Positions 1 through 8,540 of a stretch of DNA of 17,125 nt are shown here, piece after piece. A model generated the notes under the pieces. The model had not been told where the DNA came from, ran no database searches, and was given only the letters and a program-made list of their open reading frames with translations. The DNA is from JAAZBV01 sp964460435 (lineage in GTDB: Bacteria; Desulfobacterota; DSM-4660; Desulfatiglandales; HGW-15): NCBI GenBank assembly GCA_964460435.1, contig CAYWRH010000092.1:1-17125 (forward strand), in the 5' to 3' direction. Both the position numbers and the translations under genes were made by a program. The stretch's first letter is position 1; each line of letters opens with the position of its first letter.

Positions 1-18
1 GCAGCAGATGACTTTTAT

Positions 19-1323
19 CTATGAAGAAATATATTCTTTTATTGAACTGCATATTGTTTCTATTATCTTAATGAATTTTGATTCATCAGGTTCAAGCAGG
101 GTGAATCTAAACCCATAATAGGTTGAGTTAAAACCTGACATAAGGGGCACAACACAGATGCCGGTTGAAGCTAGCAGGCTGTATGTAAACCTTCTGTCAA
201 GGATCTTTTCCTTTTCAATGGTCTCTTTAAAAAATTCCCTTACCTCTTTATTTTCAATAGGAAGCCTCTGCTTATCTGTAAGAACCCCATCCTTAAATAT
301 AACAGACATGTAAAACGCCCCGTGCGGCATATTAACAATAAGCTCAGGTATCTTTGAAAAATGTTCACAGGCGATCTCTGCCCGCCTTTTGTATTCTTTA
401 CAACGCTGGGCTACATACGGGTAATAGCGAGGGTCGCCCATGATAGTTGGAATCACACTCTGCGGCAGCGTTGTTGAACACACCTCAAGCATTTTAGAAT
501 TTATAAGGGCCTGGGTATAATCCTTAAAATCCCTGTCCCTGTCTCTGTTGTAGAACTCGATCCAGCCGCACCTGGCCCCCGGCCAGGGGAACTCCTTTGA
601 AATACCCCGCATGCCGATTGCAGGCACATCCTCAATAATAGCAGCAAGCTTTTTGTATTCAATATCGCCATATGTCAGGTTGGAATAGATTTCATCCGAG
701 ATAATAAAAAGGTCGTATTTGCGTGCAAGGTCAACAATCCTTTTCATAACATGAACCTCATAGACAAAGCCCGTAGGGTTATCAGGATTGATGATCAGTA
801 TGCCGGAGATCTCAGGATGGGCCTTGATCTTTTGTTCCATCTCTTCAAGATCTGGCTGCCACCCGTTATATGGGTTCAGCGCATATGTGATGTAAGGGGC
901 ATCAGAATGTGCTGCCTCTGCAGAGGAGTGTGTCGGATATGCAGGGTTGGGCCCCATTATCCTTGTCTTGCGGTTAAGGTTTCTGTAAACCATTGATATG
1001 GCATCACCCAGCCCGTTAAAAAAAAGGATGTCATCAGGGGTTATTTGAATACCTCCTTCAATATTTCTCTCATATGCAATATATTCCCGTGCATCCTGGA
1101 GCCCCTTGCTTGGTGAATACCTGTATGTTTTACTCTCTGATACCGCATCCATTACATACTGTTTTATCCAGTCCGGTACCTTCTCCCCCTTTTCAACCGG
1201 GTCGCCAATATTCTCCCAGATAATGGGCACACCCATTTTTTGTATCTTTTGTGCGATCGCAACAATCTCTCTTATCTCGTATACCAGGTTTTTTGCCCCG
1301 GGATGGACAATAATGTTTCTCAT
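19..1323 (-). CDS. Class I/II pyridoxal-phosphate aminotransferase
   Basis: This 434-residue protein should be a cytoplasmic fold-type I aminotransferase, moving an amino group between an amino acid and a 2-oxo acid through PLP. Visible landmarks are NPDNPTG at about residues 179-185 (cofactor pocket), SDEIY at 209-213 (Asp and Tyr contacting the PLP ring and oxygen), and ISKEFPWPGARCGW around 241-254, where Lys243 is the expected Schiff-base lysine followed by the phosphate-binding Arg. Length is close to the 390-430 usual for the family. The ATG start has an AGAGG ribosome site six bases upstream. It stands alone, reading away from the tRNA-Asn gene, and the stop codon lies 18 bases from the window edge. 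The exact substrate (Ala, Asp, aromatic or other) cannot be read from the sequence; the family call is secure. Confidence 0.93.
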   Translation of the reverse strand: MRNIIVHPGAKNLVYEIREIVAIAQKIQKMGVPIIWENIGDPVEKGEKVPDWIKQYVMDAVSESKTYRYSPSKGLQDAREYIAYERNIEGGIQITPDDILFFNGLGDAISMVYRNLNRKTRIMGPNPAYPTHSSAEAAHSDAPYITYALNPYNGWQPDLEEMEQKIKAHPEISGILIINPDNPTGFVYEVHVMKRIVDLARKYDLFIISDEIYSNLTYGDIEYKKLAAIIEDVPAIGMRGISKEFPWPGARCGWIEFYNRDRDRDFKDYTQALINSKMLEVCSTTLPQSVIPTIMGDPRYYPYVAQRCKEYKRRAEIACEHFSKIPELIVNMPHGAFYMSVIFKDGVLTDKQRLPIENKEVREFFKETIEKEKILDRRFTYSLLASTGICVVPLMSGFNSTYYGFRFTLLEPDESKFIKIIETICSSIKEYISS

Positions 1324-1397
1324 AATTTACCTCTAATAATAGAGACACCATATTAATAGTGTCATGTATTCATAAAATCTGTTAAACTCAGCCGGAA

Positions 1398-1425
1398 ATA
1401 TTAAACTGTTCTGTAAATTTAGCAA
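1398..1425 (-). promoter_or_regulatory. Possible sigma-70 promoter for the aminotransferase gene
   Basis: On the minus strand TTGCTA (1425-1420) is followed after 16 bases by TAATAT (1403-1398). It lies about 75 bases upstream of the aminotransferase ATG and downstream of the tRNA terminator, so an independent promoter is expected hereabouts. The -35 box is imperfect, in AT-rich DNA where chance matches are common. Confidence 0.3.
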
Positions 1426-1528
1426 TGGAAAAGATGTTTTTTGCCGGATATATATCGGTAAAAGTTGACTCATTCGACCCGCCCTGGATTATATAACCCA
1501 CTGAGACATGATTTCCACACGCACAAAT

Positions 1529-1555
1529 AAAAAAGCCCGTTCGGGTGAACGGGCT
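1529..1555 (-). terminator. Rho-independent terminator of tRNA-Asn
   Basis: Read on the minus strand, AGCCCGTTC and GAACGGGCT form a perfect 9-bp stem with a four-base loop (plus-strand arms 1534-1542 and 1547-1555), followed directly by six T residues (1534-1529). It begins about 10 bases after the CCA end of the tRNA, a classical tRNA terminator arrangement. Confidence 0.9.
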
Positions 1556-1564
1556 CAGGATTAC

Positions 1565-1640
<76 letters not shown>

Positions 1641-1669
1641 ACAATTACTACAAATATTTTAAAGAGCAT

Positions 1670-1698
1670 TTTCTAGCAAAATCATTTATGGAGGTCAA
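1670..1698 (-). promoter_or_regulatory. Sigma-70 promoter for tRNA-Asn
   Basis: Minus-strand TTGACC (1698-1693) and TAGAAA (1675-1670) are separated by exactly 17 bases. The predicted start would be near 1662, giving a 5' leader of some 20 bases before the mature tRNA, which is normal for RNase P processing. Position and spacing are good; the -10 box is only a moderate match. Confidence 0.5.
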
Positions 1699-1762
1699 TA
1701 AAAATATTTATATCCACCTAATATATTTTTAGGTTTTTCCATAAAGATATGATCAAGCCTGG

Positions 1763-2149
1763 CTAATTGTTATCCGGGCCATTAACCCATGAAATTGCAT
1801 CGTCAAAACTTCTGAATACGCCATGCCTTACTGGGTGGTTAAATACCTGGGCAAGTGAGTCATACATGCGGCCAAGGCCATATGCCAGTGATGAAGAGAT
1901 TACAAAAGCGGTTTTGCCATTTTTACGCAGGTGGCCAAAATCCTTTGCATGGAAGGCGATCTTTTTTATTTCTTCAGATGTGATATGGCCACCTTCAGCG
2001 CCGGTAAAGTCCCAGACAGTGTTTTGTGTTAACCCATTTTTATAAAACTGTGTGACCTCATCAATTATCTGCTCAAAGAGCATTTTCCCCCTGACCTTAA
2101 ACACAGTGACAGACCTGTCACCAATTACTTCCTTTTCTATTTCAGCCAT
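1763..2149 (-). CDS. Small STAS/SpoIIAA-like protein of unknown function
   Basis: A 128-residue soluble protein without signal peptide or membrane segments. Its pattern is an N-terminal beta-strand pair (SVTVFKVRGKM), a central strand with VWDFTGAEGGHI, a helix, then TAFVISSS and a C-terminal R-S-F-D-D-A-I-x-W-V signature. That C-terminal 'F-x-D-x-x-x-A-x-x-W' is common in STAS/SpoIIAA-like (SEC14-related) bacterial proteins, so this fold is my best guess; the function is unknown. A TTG one codon upstream could extend it to 129 residues, but the ATG at 2149 is the more natural start. The ribosome site is weak (GGAT about 9 bases upstream). It is a single gene between the tRNA-Asn promoter and the divergent rhodanese operon. 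Confidence 0.7.
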   Translation of the reverse strand: MAEIEKEVIGDRSVTVFKVRGKMLFEQIIDEVTQFYKNGLTQNTVWDFTGAEGGHITSEEIKKIAFHAKDFGHLRKNGKTAFVISSSLAYGLGRMYDSLAQVFNHPVRHGVFRSFDDAISWVNGPDNN

Positions 2150-2527
2150 CAAAACATATCCATGCTAAAAATTACGGGTAATTTTTTAGCAGCAAATTTT
2201 ACAGATGTAAATATGACTTTTTTATTTATTTACAGATAAATTTCAACTGCCTGTTTTCCTTTAAACTTTTTCCTCTCTTCTGGCGATAAAAAAGGGATGG
2301 TAATTAATGATAACTCCAAATTTTTGCTTGACCCGGCTGATCACTTTACTATAAGCATGTATAATACATATCATTAATATACATAAAGGGTGGCTTAACT
2401 TTTTTCGCAAAGAGATATAATTGGCCTGAAACAGAAATTATGTGAACCCTTATGGCCATCTAAGGGCTTATGTAGTTTATCAATTCATTATAAATATATA
2501 ACCCTTCTTGGGTTGAAAGGAGAAATC
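2150..2527. other. Divergent intergenic region with two short hairpins
   Basis: About 380 AT-rich bases separate the STAS-like gene (minus) from the rhodanese gene (plus). It contains an inverted repeat at 2164-2190 (12-base arm GCTAAAAATTAC against GTAATTTTTTAGC, one base bulged), 15-40 bases upstream of the STAS-like start, where it could act as an operator or mRNA hairpin. A second hairpin, CCCTTA/TAAGGG with an eight-base loop, lies at 2447-2466 in the probable rhodanese leader. No coding sequence is recognisable. Confidence 0.5.
2328..2355 (+). promoter_or_regulatory. Candidate sigma-70 promoter for the rhodanese/MFS/YitT operon
   Basis: TTGACC (2328-2333) and TATAAG (2350-2355) are separated by 16 bases. 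A start near 2362 would give a leader of about 165 bases before the rhodanese ATG. A second -10-like TATAAT sits at about 2369 but has no matching -35 box. Chosen as the best pair in this gap; not certain. Confidence 0.4.
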
Positions 2528-2962
2528 ATGAAAACAAACAAAATCTCCAGAATAGCAGGGGCAATCCTTTCTATTTGCCTGGTTATGTCCATTTCATCAT
2601 TTAGTCCAATCTGCAACGCAGAGGGCGATGAAGTGCCAAGGTTATCCATTGAAGAGCTGAAAAAAATGATTGACGATAAGGTTGAGGTTACCATCATAGA
2701 TGTTCAGCCGCTTAATATCTATGAAAAAGGTCATATCAAGGGGGCTATCTCCATCCCCTGGAAATCACAGCTTGCTTTAGAAGATGTGTGGGTGATACCG
2801 GCCGGGATACCCATTGTTACATACTGCACCTGCGGCCCTGGTGAATCTGACAGCAATGACTTTGCAAAGCAGCTCATGAAAATGGGATACAACGATGTAA
2901 AGGTGCTGAAGCACCCTGCTCTACAGGGCTGGATTGAGGCCGGATATCCGGTTGAAAAATAG
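2528..2962 (+). CDS. Exported rhodanese-like sulfur-carrier domain protein
   Basis: A 144-residue single-domain rhodanese. Residues 1-31 form a signal peptide (KTNK basic end, hydrophobic AGAILSICLVM, Ala-rich end near NAEG), so the domain should lie in the periplasm. The fold markers are the IIDVQP strand (57-61), GHIKGAISIPW (68-78) and the active loop after VTYC with Cys100, Cys102 and GPGES. The active-site loop is of the CxC type and lacks the arginine of classical thiosulfate sulfurtransferases, so persulfide transfer or a structural role is uncertain. The ATG at 2528 is chosen because AAAGGAGAA lies just before it; an in-frame TTG at 2513 would include that ribosome site in the protein. 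It is the first gene of a plus-strand run; the MFS gene follows after 89 bases. Confidence 0.85.
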   Translation: MKTNKISRIAGAILSICLVMSISSFSPICNAEGDEVPRLSIEELKKMIDDKVEVTIIDVQPLNIYEKGHIKGAISIPWKSQLALEDVWVIPAGIPIVTYCTCGPGESDSNDFAKQLMKMGYNDVKVLKHPALQGWIEAGYPVEK

Positions 2963-3051
2963 TTATATAATCTCCATAACAGGATCCTGATTGACCAACA
3001 GGCCGTGAACATCAGGCAACAGGGCTGTCCCCCTTTTAAAAGAGGAGAACC

Positions 3052-4371
3052 ATGACTGCTAACGATAATAAAATTATGAATTCTGACCCGCGTGAAACCA
3101 TAGATAGATCACCCATGAGCCTTTTACAGATCTTTATCATTGCCATAACCGTAGGGTTGAATGCCATGGATGGCATTGATGTGCTGTCAATAAGTCTGGC
3201 TGCCCCTGATATTGCAAGGGAATGGGGTCTGAATGATACAACAGTTGGCTTTATCCTCTCCATGGAGCTTATTGGAATGGGTATAGGTTCTATAGCATTT
3301 GGCTGGGTAGCCGATGCTACAGGACGCCGGAAAACAATGCTGGTTTGCCTGCTGATGATGGCTTCAGGGATGTTCATGGTAACCCAGTCCGCTAATGTGA
3401 CTGAATTATCGATCTACAGGATTATAACCGGCCTGGGCATAGGAGGGCTTCTCGCCTCTATCACAGCGATAACAGCGGAGTTCTCCAATCTAAAAAACAG
3501 GGCGCTTTGTATTTCCATCATGGCTATCGGTTATCCTGTTGGCGGTGTTGTGGGATCGAAAATAGCCGGGTGGCTGTTGCACACCTATGGTGACTGGCGC
3601 CTGATATTCTATTTCGGGGCTGTATTAACGATTTTTTTTGTTCCTGTGTTCTATTTTGTGGTGCCTGAAACTGTGCACTGGCTTATACGCAAACAGCCGA
3701 AAGGTGCGCTGGACAAGGTTAACAGGACACTCAAACGCATTGGACATGATATTGTCACAATGCTGCCGGAGGTAACAACAGAGACGAGAAAAAAATCCTA
3801 TAGTGATCTGTTTTCATCTTCACTGATCCGAATCACAACAACAATAAGCATTGCCTATTTATTACAGATCAGCACCTACTACTTCATACTCAAATGGGTG
3901 CCCAAGGTGGTGGTAAAGATGGGATTTGAATCTGCGGACGGGGCACAGATGATGATGTTTGCCAATATTGGCGGTGCTCTGGGCGGAATAATACTCGGGT
4001 TAATGACCCTGCGGGTAAGCTTGAAGATCCTTACAGTAATAACTCTAATCTTTTCGGCTGTTTTCATAACGATTTTAGGCACAACAACTGATCTTACCTA
4101 CTTTGCAGTGTTCGCTGTCTTTTGCGGTTTTTTTGGGAATGCAGGGATTGTGGGTATGTATACCCTGTTTCCCGTAGCCTTTCCTACCCATGTAAGGGCA
4201 TCAGGCACCGGATTTGTCCTTGGCATTGGACGTGGAGGCGCATACCTCTCACCAATTATTGTAGGCTATATGTTTGATCATGGATTAAGCCTTCCTGCTG
4301 TTACCATGCTCATCAGCATAGGGGCATTAGTAGGAGCAGGCGTCCTGATGTTTCTGAAACTTGAGAAATAG
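3052..4371 (+). CDS. MFS transporter, aromatic/organic acid:H+ symporter (AAHS) type
   Basis: A 439-residue inner-membrane carrier with about 12 hydrophobic segments. The first segment carries NAMDGIDVLSISLAAPDIA, matching the 'DGFD' signature of the AAHS family, followed by the MFS loop 2-3 motif GWVADATGRRKT (about 86-97). The GxGxGG-type motif LGIGGLLAS is in segment 4, and PETVHWL comes after segment 6, which is also typical of AAHS carriers. A charged central loop (about 215-250) divides the two six-helix halves. The likely job is proton-coupled uptake of a carboxylic or aromatic acid; the substrate is not deducible. An AGAGGAGAA ribosome site lies about 5 bases before the ATG. The next gene starts 8 bases after its stop, implying one transcript with the YitT gene. 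Confidence 0.9.
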   Translation: MTANDNKIMNSDPRETIDRSPMSLLQIFIIAITVGLNAMDGIDVLSISLAAPDIAREWGLNDTTVGFILSMELIGMGIGSIAFGWVADATGRRKTMLVCLLMMASGMFMVTQSANVTELSIYRIITGLGIGGLLASITAITAEFSNLKNRALCISIMAIGYPVGGVVGSKIAGWLLHTYGDWRLIFYFGAVLTIFFVPVFYFVVPETVHWLIRKQPKGALDKVNRTLKRIGHDIVTMLPEVTTETRKKSYSDLFSSSLIRITTTISIAYLLQISTYYFILKWVPKVVVKMGFESADGAQMMMFANIGGALGGIILGLMTLRVSLKILTVITLIFSAVFITILGTTTDLTYFAVFAVFCGFFGNAGIVGMYTLFPVAFPTHVRASGTGFVLGIGRGGAYLSPIIVGYMFDHGLSLPAVTMLISIGALVGAGVLMFLKLEK

Positions 4372-4379
4372 AGGCTTGA

Positions 4380-5252
4380 TTGCCGGTAACAGATAACAAA
4401 AAATTAAAGGCTTTCGGCAATGTTGCATGGAATCTTTTACTGATTGCCACAGGAAGCGTTCTTGGCGCATGGGCGGTCAACTCCATACTGCTCCCCATGG
4501 AATTTTTCGGTGCAGGGTTCACCGGGATAGCGCTTCTTGTGCACTATATTATCCCATGGGCGCCAGTCTCGATCATCTTTTTTATCCTTAACATCCCTGT
4601 ATATATACTTGGTTATATGTTTGTGAGCCGCAGGTTTTTTCTCTACAGCATCCCAGGCATGATCTTCTTTACTGTAGCCCTTATATATGTAAAATATCAG
4701 GTGCCACTCAATGATAAAATCCTTGCCGCCATACTTGGAGGTATTATTATGGGTGCTGGAACCGGCATCACCCTTAGATCGCAGGGTTCTGGCGGGGGGC
4801 TCGATATACTTTCTGTTATGTTCCTGAGACTATTTTCCATACGACTCGGCACCACGATACTCTTATTTAATGTTGTGCTTCTTTCATTAGCAGCAGCCCT
4901 TTTCCCCATTGAAAGGGCTCTCTATACACTGATATTCATATTCATCAGCTCAAATATTACAAACATCGTAGTTACAGGCCTGAGCCAGCGCAAGACTGTG
5001 CTGATCATATCCTCAAGATGGGAAGAGATATCAAGGGCGATCATGGCGCAGATCCAGAGGGGAGTCACTATTCTTTCCGGCAGGGGCGCCTATACAAATA
5101 GAGAGGAGAATGTCCTTTATACAATCATCTCCTTTAATGAACTGCCGCGGCTAAAAAAGATAGTAAGGGATATTGATCCTGATGCGATACTGGTTGTTAA
5201 TGACACCCTTGAGGTTATGGGATACAGAATAGGCAACCAGCCCCACTGGTAA
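4380..5252 (+). CDS. YitT family membrane protein (DUF161 plus DUF2179)
   Basis: A 290-residue protein with five or so hydrophobic segments in residues 15-195, then a soluble C-terminal domain. The membrane part shows the glycine-rich LGGIIMGAGTGITLRSQGSGGG stretch in its centre and NSILLPMEFFGAGFTGIALL near the start, both characteristic of YitT_membrane. The C-terminal GVTILSGRGAYTNREENVL and VVNDTLEVMG match the DUF2179 domain. The biochemical role of the family is not established. The start is TTG at 4380: GAGG lies 5 bases before it and no suitable ATG or GTG is nearby. It is tightly linked (8 bases) to the MFS gene, and 32 bases separate it from the lipoprotein gene. Confidence 0.9.
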   Translation: MPVTDNKKLKAFGNVAWNLLLIATGSVLGAWAVNSILLPMEFFGAGFTGIALLVHYIIPWAPVSIIFFILNIPVYILGYMFVSRRFFLYSIPGMIFFTVALIYVKYQVPLNDKILAAILGGIIMGAGTGITLRSQGSGGGLDILSVMFLRLFSIRLGTTILLFNVVLLSLAAALFPIERALYTLIFIFISSNITNIVVTGLSQRKTVLIISSRWEEISRAIMAQIQRGVTILSGRGAYTNREENVLYTIISFNELPRLKKIVRDIDPDAILVVNDTLEVMGYRIGNQPHW

Positions 5253-5284
5253 AATAATTTTACATCAGTCAGACAGGAAAATAT

Positions 5285-7081
5285 ATGTCCCCTTTTACCA
5301 CATTTCATGCATACAGATATACCTTATACCTCCTTGTTGTTTATACAGGTTTGATTATGGCGGGATGTGGCAGGATACATCTAAACCCTTCAGATTCAAC
5401 GTGTGATAATGGAGAGGGTCAATATAGATGGGTCCCCTCTGTATGGAAGCAATATTTGTCAAATGGCCCCACAGGTCGCAATCTTCCTGATTTTTCCTAT
5501 GCGGGTTATCTTATGGGTGAAAAGGGTATCCCTGAGATTAATGCCCCGCTGTATGATGTTACCGGCCCTGATTTCATGGCTGTTCCTAATGATGACACAG
5601 ATGATACGATAGCCATTCAAAAAGCCATTGACACCGCAGGTAAAGGGGGCGGAGGTGTTGTGTTTCTGCCCAGGGGCAGGTACAAAATACATTCAACCCC
5701 TGAAATGCCACTTTTGCTCATTACCCACAGCAGGGTTATTTTGCGGGGTGAGGGCAGCGCTGAAGCAGGCACTGTTTTATTCCTGGGCTCACCCGGACCG
5801 GAAAGAATTGTACAGCGTCTAGGGTTTATTCCTGCGAAAGAGGAAGCCCGGAGTTCTGCTGCGATATCTGTCCAGGGAATTGAACACAGGGTCGAACTTG
5901 CTCTATATACCGGGGATGTAATGCGGGGCGAAATGGTTGCAACTGTGTCTGACACCCGCAGGCTTCAGGATGGCCAGATGGTGGCAATAGATTTTACTGA
6001 TCCTGTGATCAGCCGGGTGCCCCCCTTCCCTTTAGATACTGATCTTGTTTCTCAACTTACCTCGCCCTTTCGCTTTACAAAGGATCAGGCTGAAAGCTTC
6101 GGGCCTGATGCCGCCAAGCATACATGGCTCATAAATATCAAAAAGGTGGTTGATAAAAAGACCATACAGCTCTCAAGACCTGCCCGGTTTGATCAATATA
6201 TTCTTTACAGGCCACGTATCTGTTCCTTTGAAGGGGTAGAAGGTGTAGGCATTGAACATATGCGAATTGAGACCGCATGGCCTGGCGGATACAGGCATCA
6301 TAAACCATTTCTCGCCCCTGATGGCAGGGTGTTACGCACGGCAAAGGAGCAGGACTACCTGTGGAATGGCATCTGGTTCAGCTTTGCTGTCAATTCATGG
6401 GTGAGGGATGTAGTTTTTAAGGATGTAACACAGGGTATCATTGTAAGCAGATCTGCACAGATAACCATTGAGGATACAGGCTTTGTCGGGCTTGACGGCC
6501 ATGCAGGGATTACCATTGCCCACAGCAATGATCTGCTTGTTAACAGGGCAGAATTCAGGGCACGTATGATACACCCCATAACATTGAAAAACCATGCATC
6601 AGGAAATGTAATCACAGGGGCCATAGCCTATTATGAAGGTGGTAATCAGCTATATGGCGCAGATTCCATTATTGATTTTCACGGGCTTGCCCCCTATGAA
6701 AACCTTTTTGAAGAGATGCAGGGTTTTTATGTCTGCCCTGGAGGTGATACCTCTGTGCTGCCCCACGCTGGTGTAAGAAATGTCTTCTGGAATATAAGGG
6801 CTCCACTCAACATGTCATGCTATACCGGAGGTGATAATGATGAGTTTGCCCGCAGCGAGAACAAACGATACACATCATCCGGCACTGTTGAAACGCTGTT
6901 TGAACACTTTCCACAGGCCTTTTATATTGGCATAACCCGAAAGGGGGGCAAAAGGGTTGTTTTAGGCGGGTCATGCATGGACAGGGTTACGCCCTGGTTT
7001 ATTACTGAGGGCATTGGAAGAGACGGCATAGCTATCCCCTCGTTATACAGGGCGCAGCTTGCCAATCGACTGGGGCAATAA
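5285..7081 (+). CDS. Parallel beta-helix (pectate-lyase-like) lipoprotein
   Basis: A 598-residue protein with a lipoprotein signal: hydrophobic YLLVVYTGLIM then the lipobox MAGC with Cys28, and Gly at +2, which favours the outer membrane. Residues about 105-140 (NDDTDDTIAIQKAID, GGGVVFLPRGRYKI) are the typical N-terminal cap of the pectate lyase 3/GH28-like superfamily. The body has the repeated short-strand pattern of a right-handed beta-helix (for example GVGIEHMRIE, VRDVVFKDV, AQITIEDTGFVG, DLLVNRAEF, GNVITGA). I cannot identify catalytic residues with certainty, so whether it is a lyase, a hydrolase or only carbohydrate-binding is open. An AGGA ribosome site precedes the ATG. It ends only 7 bases from the convergent methyltransferase gene. 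Confidence 0.82.
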   Translation: MSPFTTFHAYRYTLYLLVVYTGLIMAGCGRIHLNPSDSTCDNGEGQYRWVPSVWKQYLSNGPTGRNLPDFSYAGYLMGEKGIPEINAPLYDVTGPDFMAVPNDDTDDTIAIQKAIDTAGKGGGGVVFLPRGRYKIHSTPEMPLLLITHSRVILRGEGSAEAGTVLFLGSPGPERIVQRLGFIPAKEEARSSAAISVQGIEHRVELALYTGDVMRGEMVATVSDTRRLQDGQMVAIDFTDPVISRVPPFPLDTDLVSQLTSPFRFTKDQAESFGPDAAKHTWLINIKKVVDKKTIQLSRPARFDQYILYRPRICSFEGVEGVGIEHMRIETAWPGGYRHHKPFLAPDGRVLRTAKEQDYLWNGIWFSFAVNSWVRDVVFKDVTQGIIVSRSAQITIEDTGFVGLDGHAGITIAHSNDLLVNRAEFRARMIHPITLKNHASGNVITGAIAYYEGGNQLYGADSIIDFHGLAPYENLFEEMQGFYVCPGGDTSVLPHAGVRNVFWNIRAPLNMSCYTGGDNDEFARSENKRYTSSGTVETLFEHFPQAFYIGITRKGGKRVVLGGSCMDRVTPWFITEGIGRDGIAIPSLYRAQLANRLGQ

Positions 7082-7088
7082 AATAAAG

Positions 7089-7673
7089 TTATTCATACAG
7101 GTAACATGGAAATCTCTCTTCTGATACAAGCGGCCTTCTTGACCTCTTAACCGCCTTTAATAATCGCACAAAGGCGGGAAGAGGGTCATTTACTATCAGC
7201 ACAGGGCACCTGCATTTTTCTATAAGGCTCTTCATTGCCTTCATGGTGGGGCTGTTATAGACACAAAAACAGGCAACAGTGAGATCAACATCCGGGACAT
7301 CTATTTCCCCATAACTCCCCTCTATCTTTTCAAAGTTACTGATGTTGTTCTGTAATAACTGTTTTGCGCAATAATCAAGCGCAACAGGTGCCAGATCATT
7401 TATATAGAGCTTTTTAGCCATACTCCCTATCACCACCGCCTCGGCGCCGATCCCCGCACCCGCAATAAGGATATCTTTTTCTTTAAAGAGCTCAGGTATT
7501 TCATTGACAAACCCGCAGAACTCCTGGGTAAGCCCCCACCTGCGGTCATAATAGACATCCACGCCCGAATCCATTTCGCCGATTATATCCTTTTCCACCT
7601 GCGGATGATCAAAATCAAGCAGGTAATAGCTTTTGCAGCCAAAGGAATGTGTTGTCCAGATTGAATCCTTCAT
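7089..7673 (-). CDS. SAM-dependent methyltransferase, ETFB-lysine-MTase-like
   Basis: A 194-residue class I methyltransferase. Motif I is ILIAGAGIGAEAVV (about 68-81), binding SAM, followed by the acidic post-I motif YINDLAPVAL (about 90-99) and the PDVDLTVACFCVYN strand of motif IV. The overall look (GAGxGxEAV plus NDLxPxAxxxCxxN) recalls protein lysine methyltransferases of the ETF-beta/PrmA-like group, but no substrate can be assigned. AGGAGAGAAA lies just before the ATG. It is 42 bases downstream of pgeF on the same strand, so the two are probably cotranscribed. Its 3' end faces the lipoprotein gene with only 7 bases between stop codons. Confidence 0.8.
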   Translation of the reverse strand: MKDSIWTTHSFGCKSYYLLDFDHPQVEKDIIGEMDSGVDVYYDRRWGLTQEFCGFVNEIPELFKEKDILIAGAGIGAEAVVIGSMAKKLYINDLAPVALDYCAKQLLQNNISNFEKIEGSYGEIDVPDVDLTVACFCVYNSPTMKAMKSLIEKCRCPVLIVNDPLPAFVRLLKAVKRSRRPLVSEERFPCYLYE

Positions 7674-7715
7674 TTTCTCTCCTGAATAAATCTGTAAAAA
7701 AAGAGGTAAAATTTG

Positions 7716-8519
7716 TCACAAGCTCCTCTTTATCATTGCTACAGTGGCAAATCTCCCTGTTATGCCCTCGCCCCTGTATGAAAAGAACCGGTCTGTATTG
7801 CATTTTGTGCATATACCGGCCTTTTCTATGTTCTCCTGTTTTATACCCGAATCAGCAAGCTCTTTCTCAGTTATGGCCCAGAAGTCAAAATGGGCCATAC
7901 CCTGCATAAATTTTTTAAAATGGGAAGGGAATATCTCTTTATATGTGGTGAATTCCCCACAGCATGGGCCAAGTGAAGGGCCGATTGCAGCAATGATGTT
8001 TTCAGGGTACACACCAAAATCCCCGCACATCTTTTTTACAGCCTTGCCACATATATTTTTTACGCTCCCCTTCCAGCCTGAATGCACAACCGCAACCGCC
8101 CTTTTTATGGGGTCAAACAGGATAATACCCTGGCAGTCCGCCTGTTTCACCATTATCGCCATACCAGGAATATCTGTAATAATGGCATCCGCCTCATACA
8201 CCTGTTCGGACACCTCTTTTAATCCCTCTTTAAGCGATATGATTGTGTCGCCATGCTGCTGGTTCATATATACAACCCTGTCAGCTCCCGTATTCTGTTT
8301 GATTGCCAGAATATTCCGGTCAACAAGTAACGGATCATCGCCAACTGAATAGCTTACATTGAGGCTGTTATATGGCGCACTGCTGTATCCATTATTTCTT
8401 GTGAATACCCTGTGGATCAGCTCCTTATGTGCTGACAAGCCCTGGAAGCATAGATAAAAACATTCACCTTGTGAAGATTCATTAATCTGTCTGTTATTTT
8501 TATCAAATTGGATAATCAT
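7716..8519 (-). CDS. pgeF: Peptidoglycan editing factor PgeF (laccase-domain, YfiH family)
   Basis: A 267-residue protein of the PgeF/YfiH/RL5 family, which removes L-Ser-containing muropeptide precursors in the cytoplasm and protects peptidoglycan composition. The metal-site and signature motifs are all present: QQHGD, AIMVKQADCQGI, VVHSGWKGSV, IGPSLGPCCGEF, then GICTKCNTDRFFSYRGEGITGR near the C-terminus. The N-terminal HRVFTRNNGYSSAPYNSLNVSY is also typical. The open frame continues 37 codons upstream, but that extension lies wholly within the SRP RNA gene, so the ATG at 8519 is chosen. It has no clear Shine-Dalgarno site. Only about 20 bases separate it from the 3' end of the SRP RNA, and no terminator is visible between them. 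The methyltransferase gene follows it. Confidence 0.93.
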   Translation of the reverse strand: MIIQFDKNNRQINESSQGECFYLCFQGLSAHKELIHRVFTRNNGYSSAPYNSLNVSYSVGDDPLLVDRNILAIKQNTGADRVVYMNQQHGDTIISLKEGLKEVSEQVYEADAIITDIPGMAIMVKQADCQGIILFDPIKRAVAVVHSGWKGSVKNICGKAVKKMCGDFGVYPENIIAAIGPSLGPCCGEFTTYKEIFPSHFKKFMQGMAHFDFWAITEKELADSGIKQENIEKAGICTKCNTDRFFSYRGEGITGRFATVAMIKRSL

Positions 8520-8540
8520 ACCGGAGAGGAATAAATACTT

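Noticed and set aside
1716..1737. AT-rich hairpin ACCTAA/TTAGGT followed by Ts on the plus strand
   Set aside because: No plus-strand gene upstream to terminate, and on the minus strand the T-run is displaced. Possibly a weak terminator for the STAS-like gene, but too AT-rich to claim.
7744..8352. 202-codon open frame opposite pgeF
   Set aside because: Antisense to conserved PgeF motifs, with no family features of its own.
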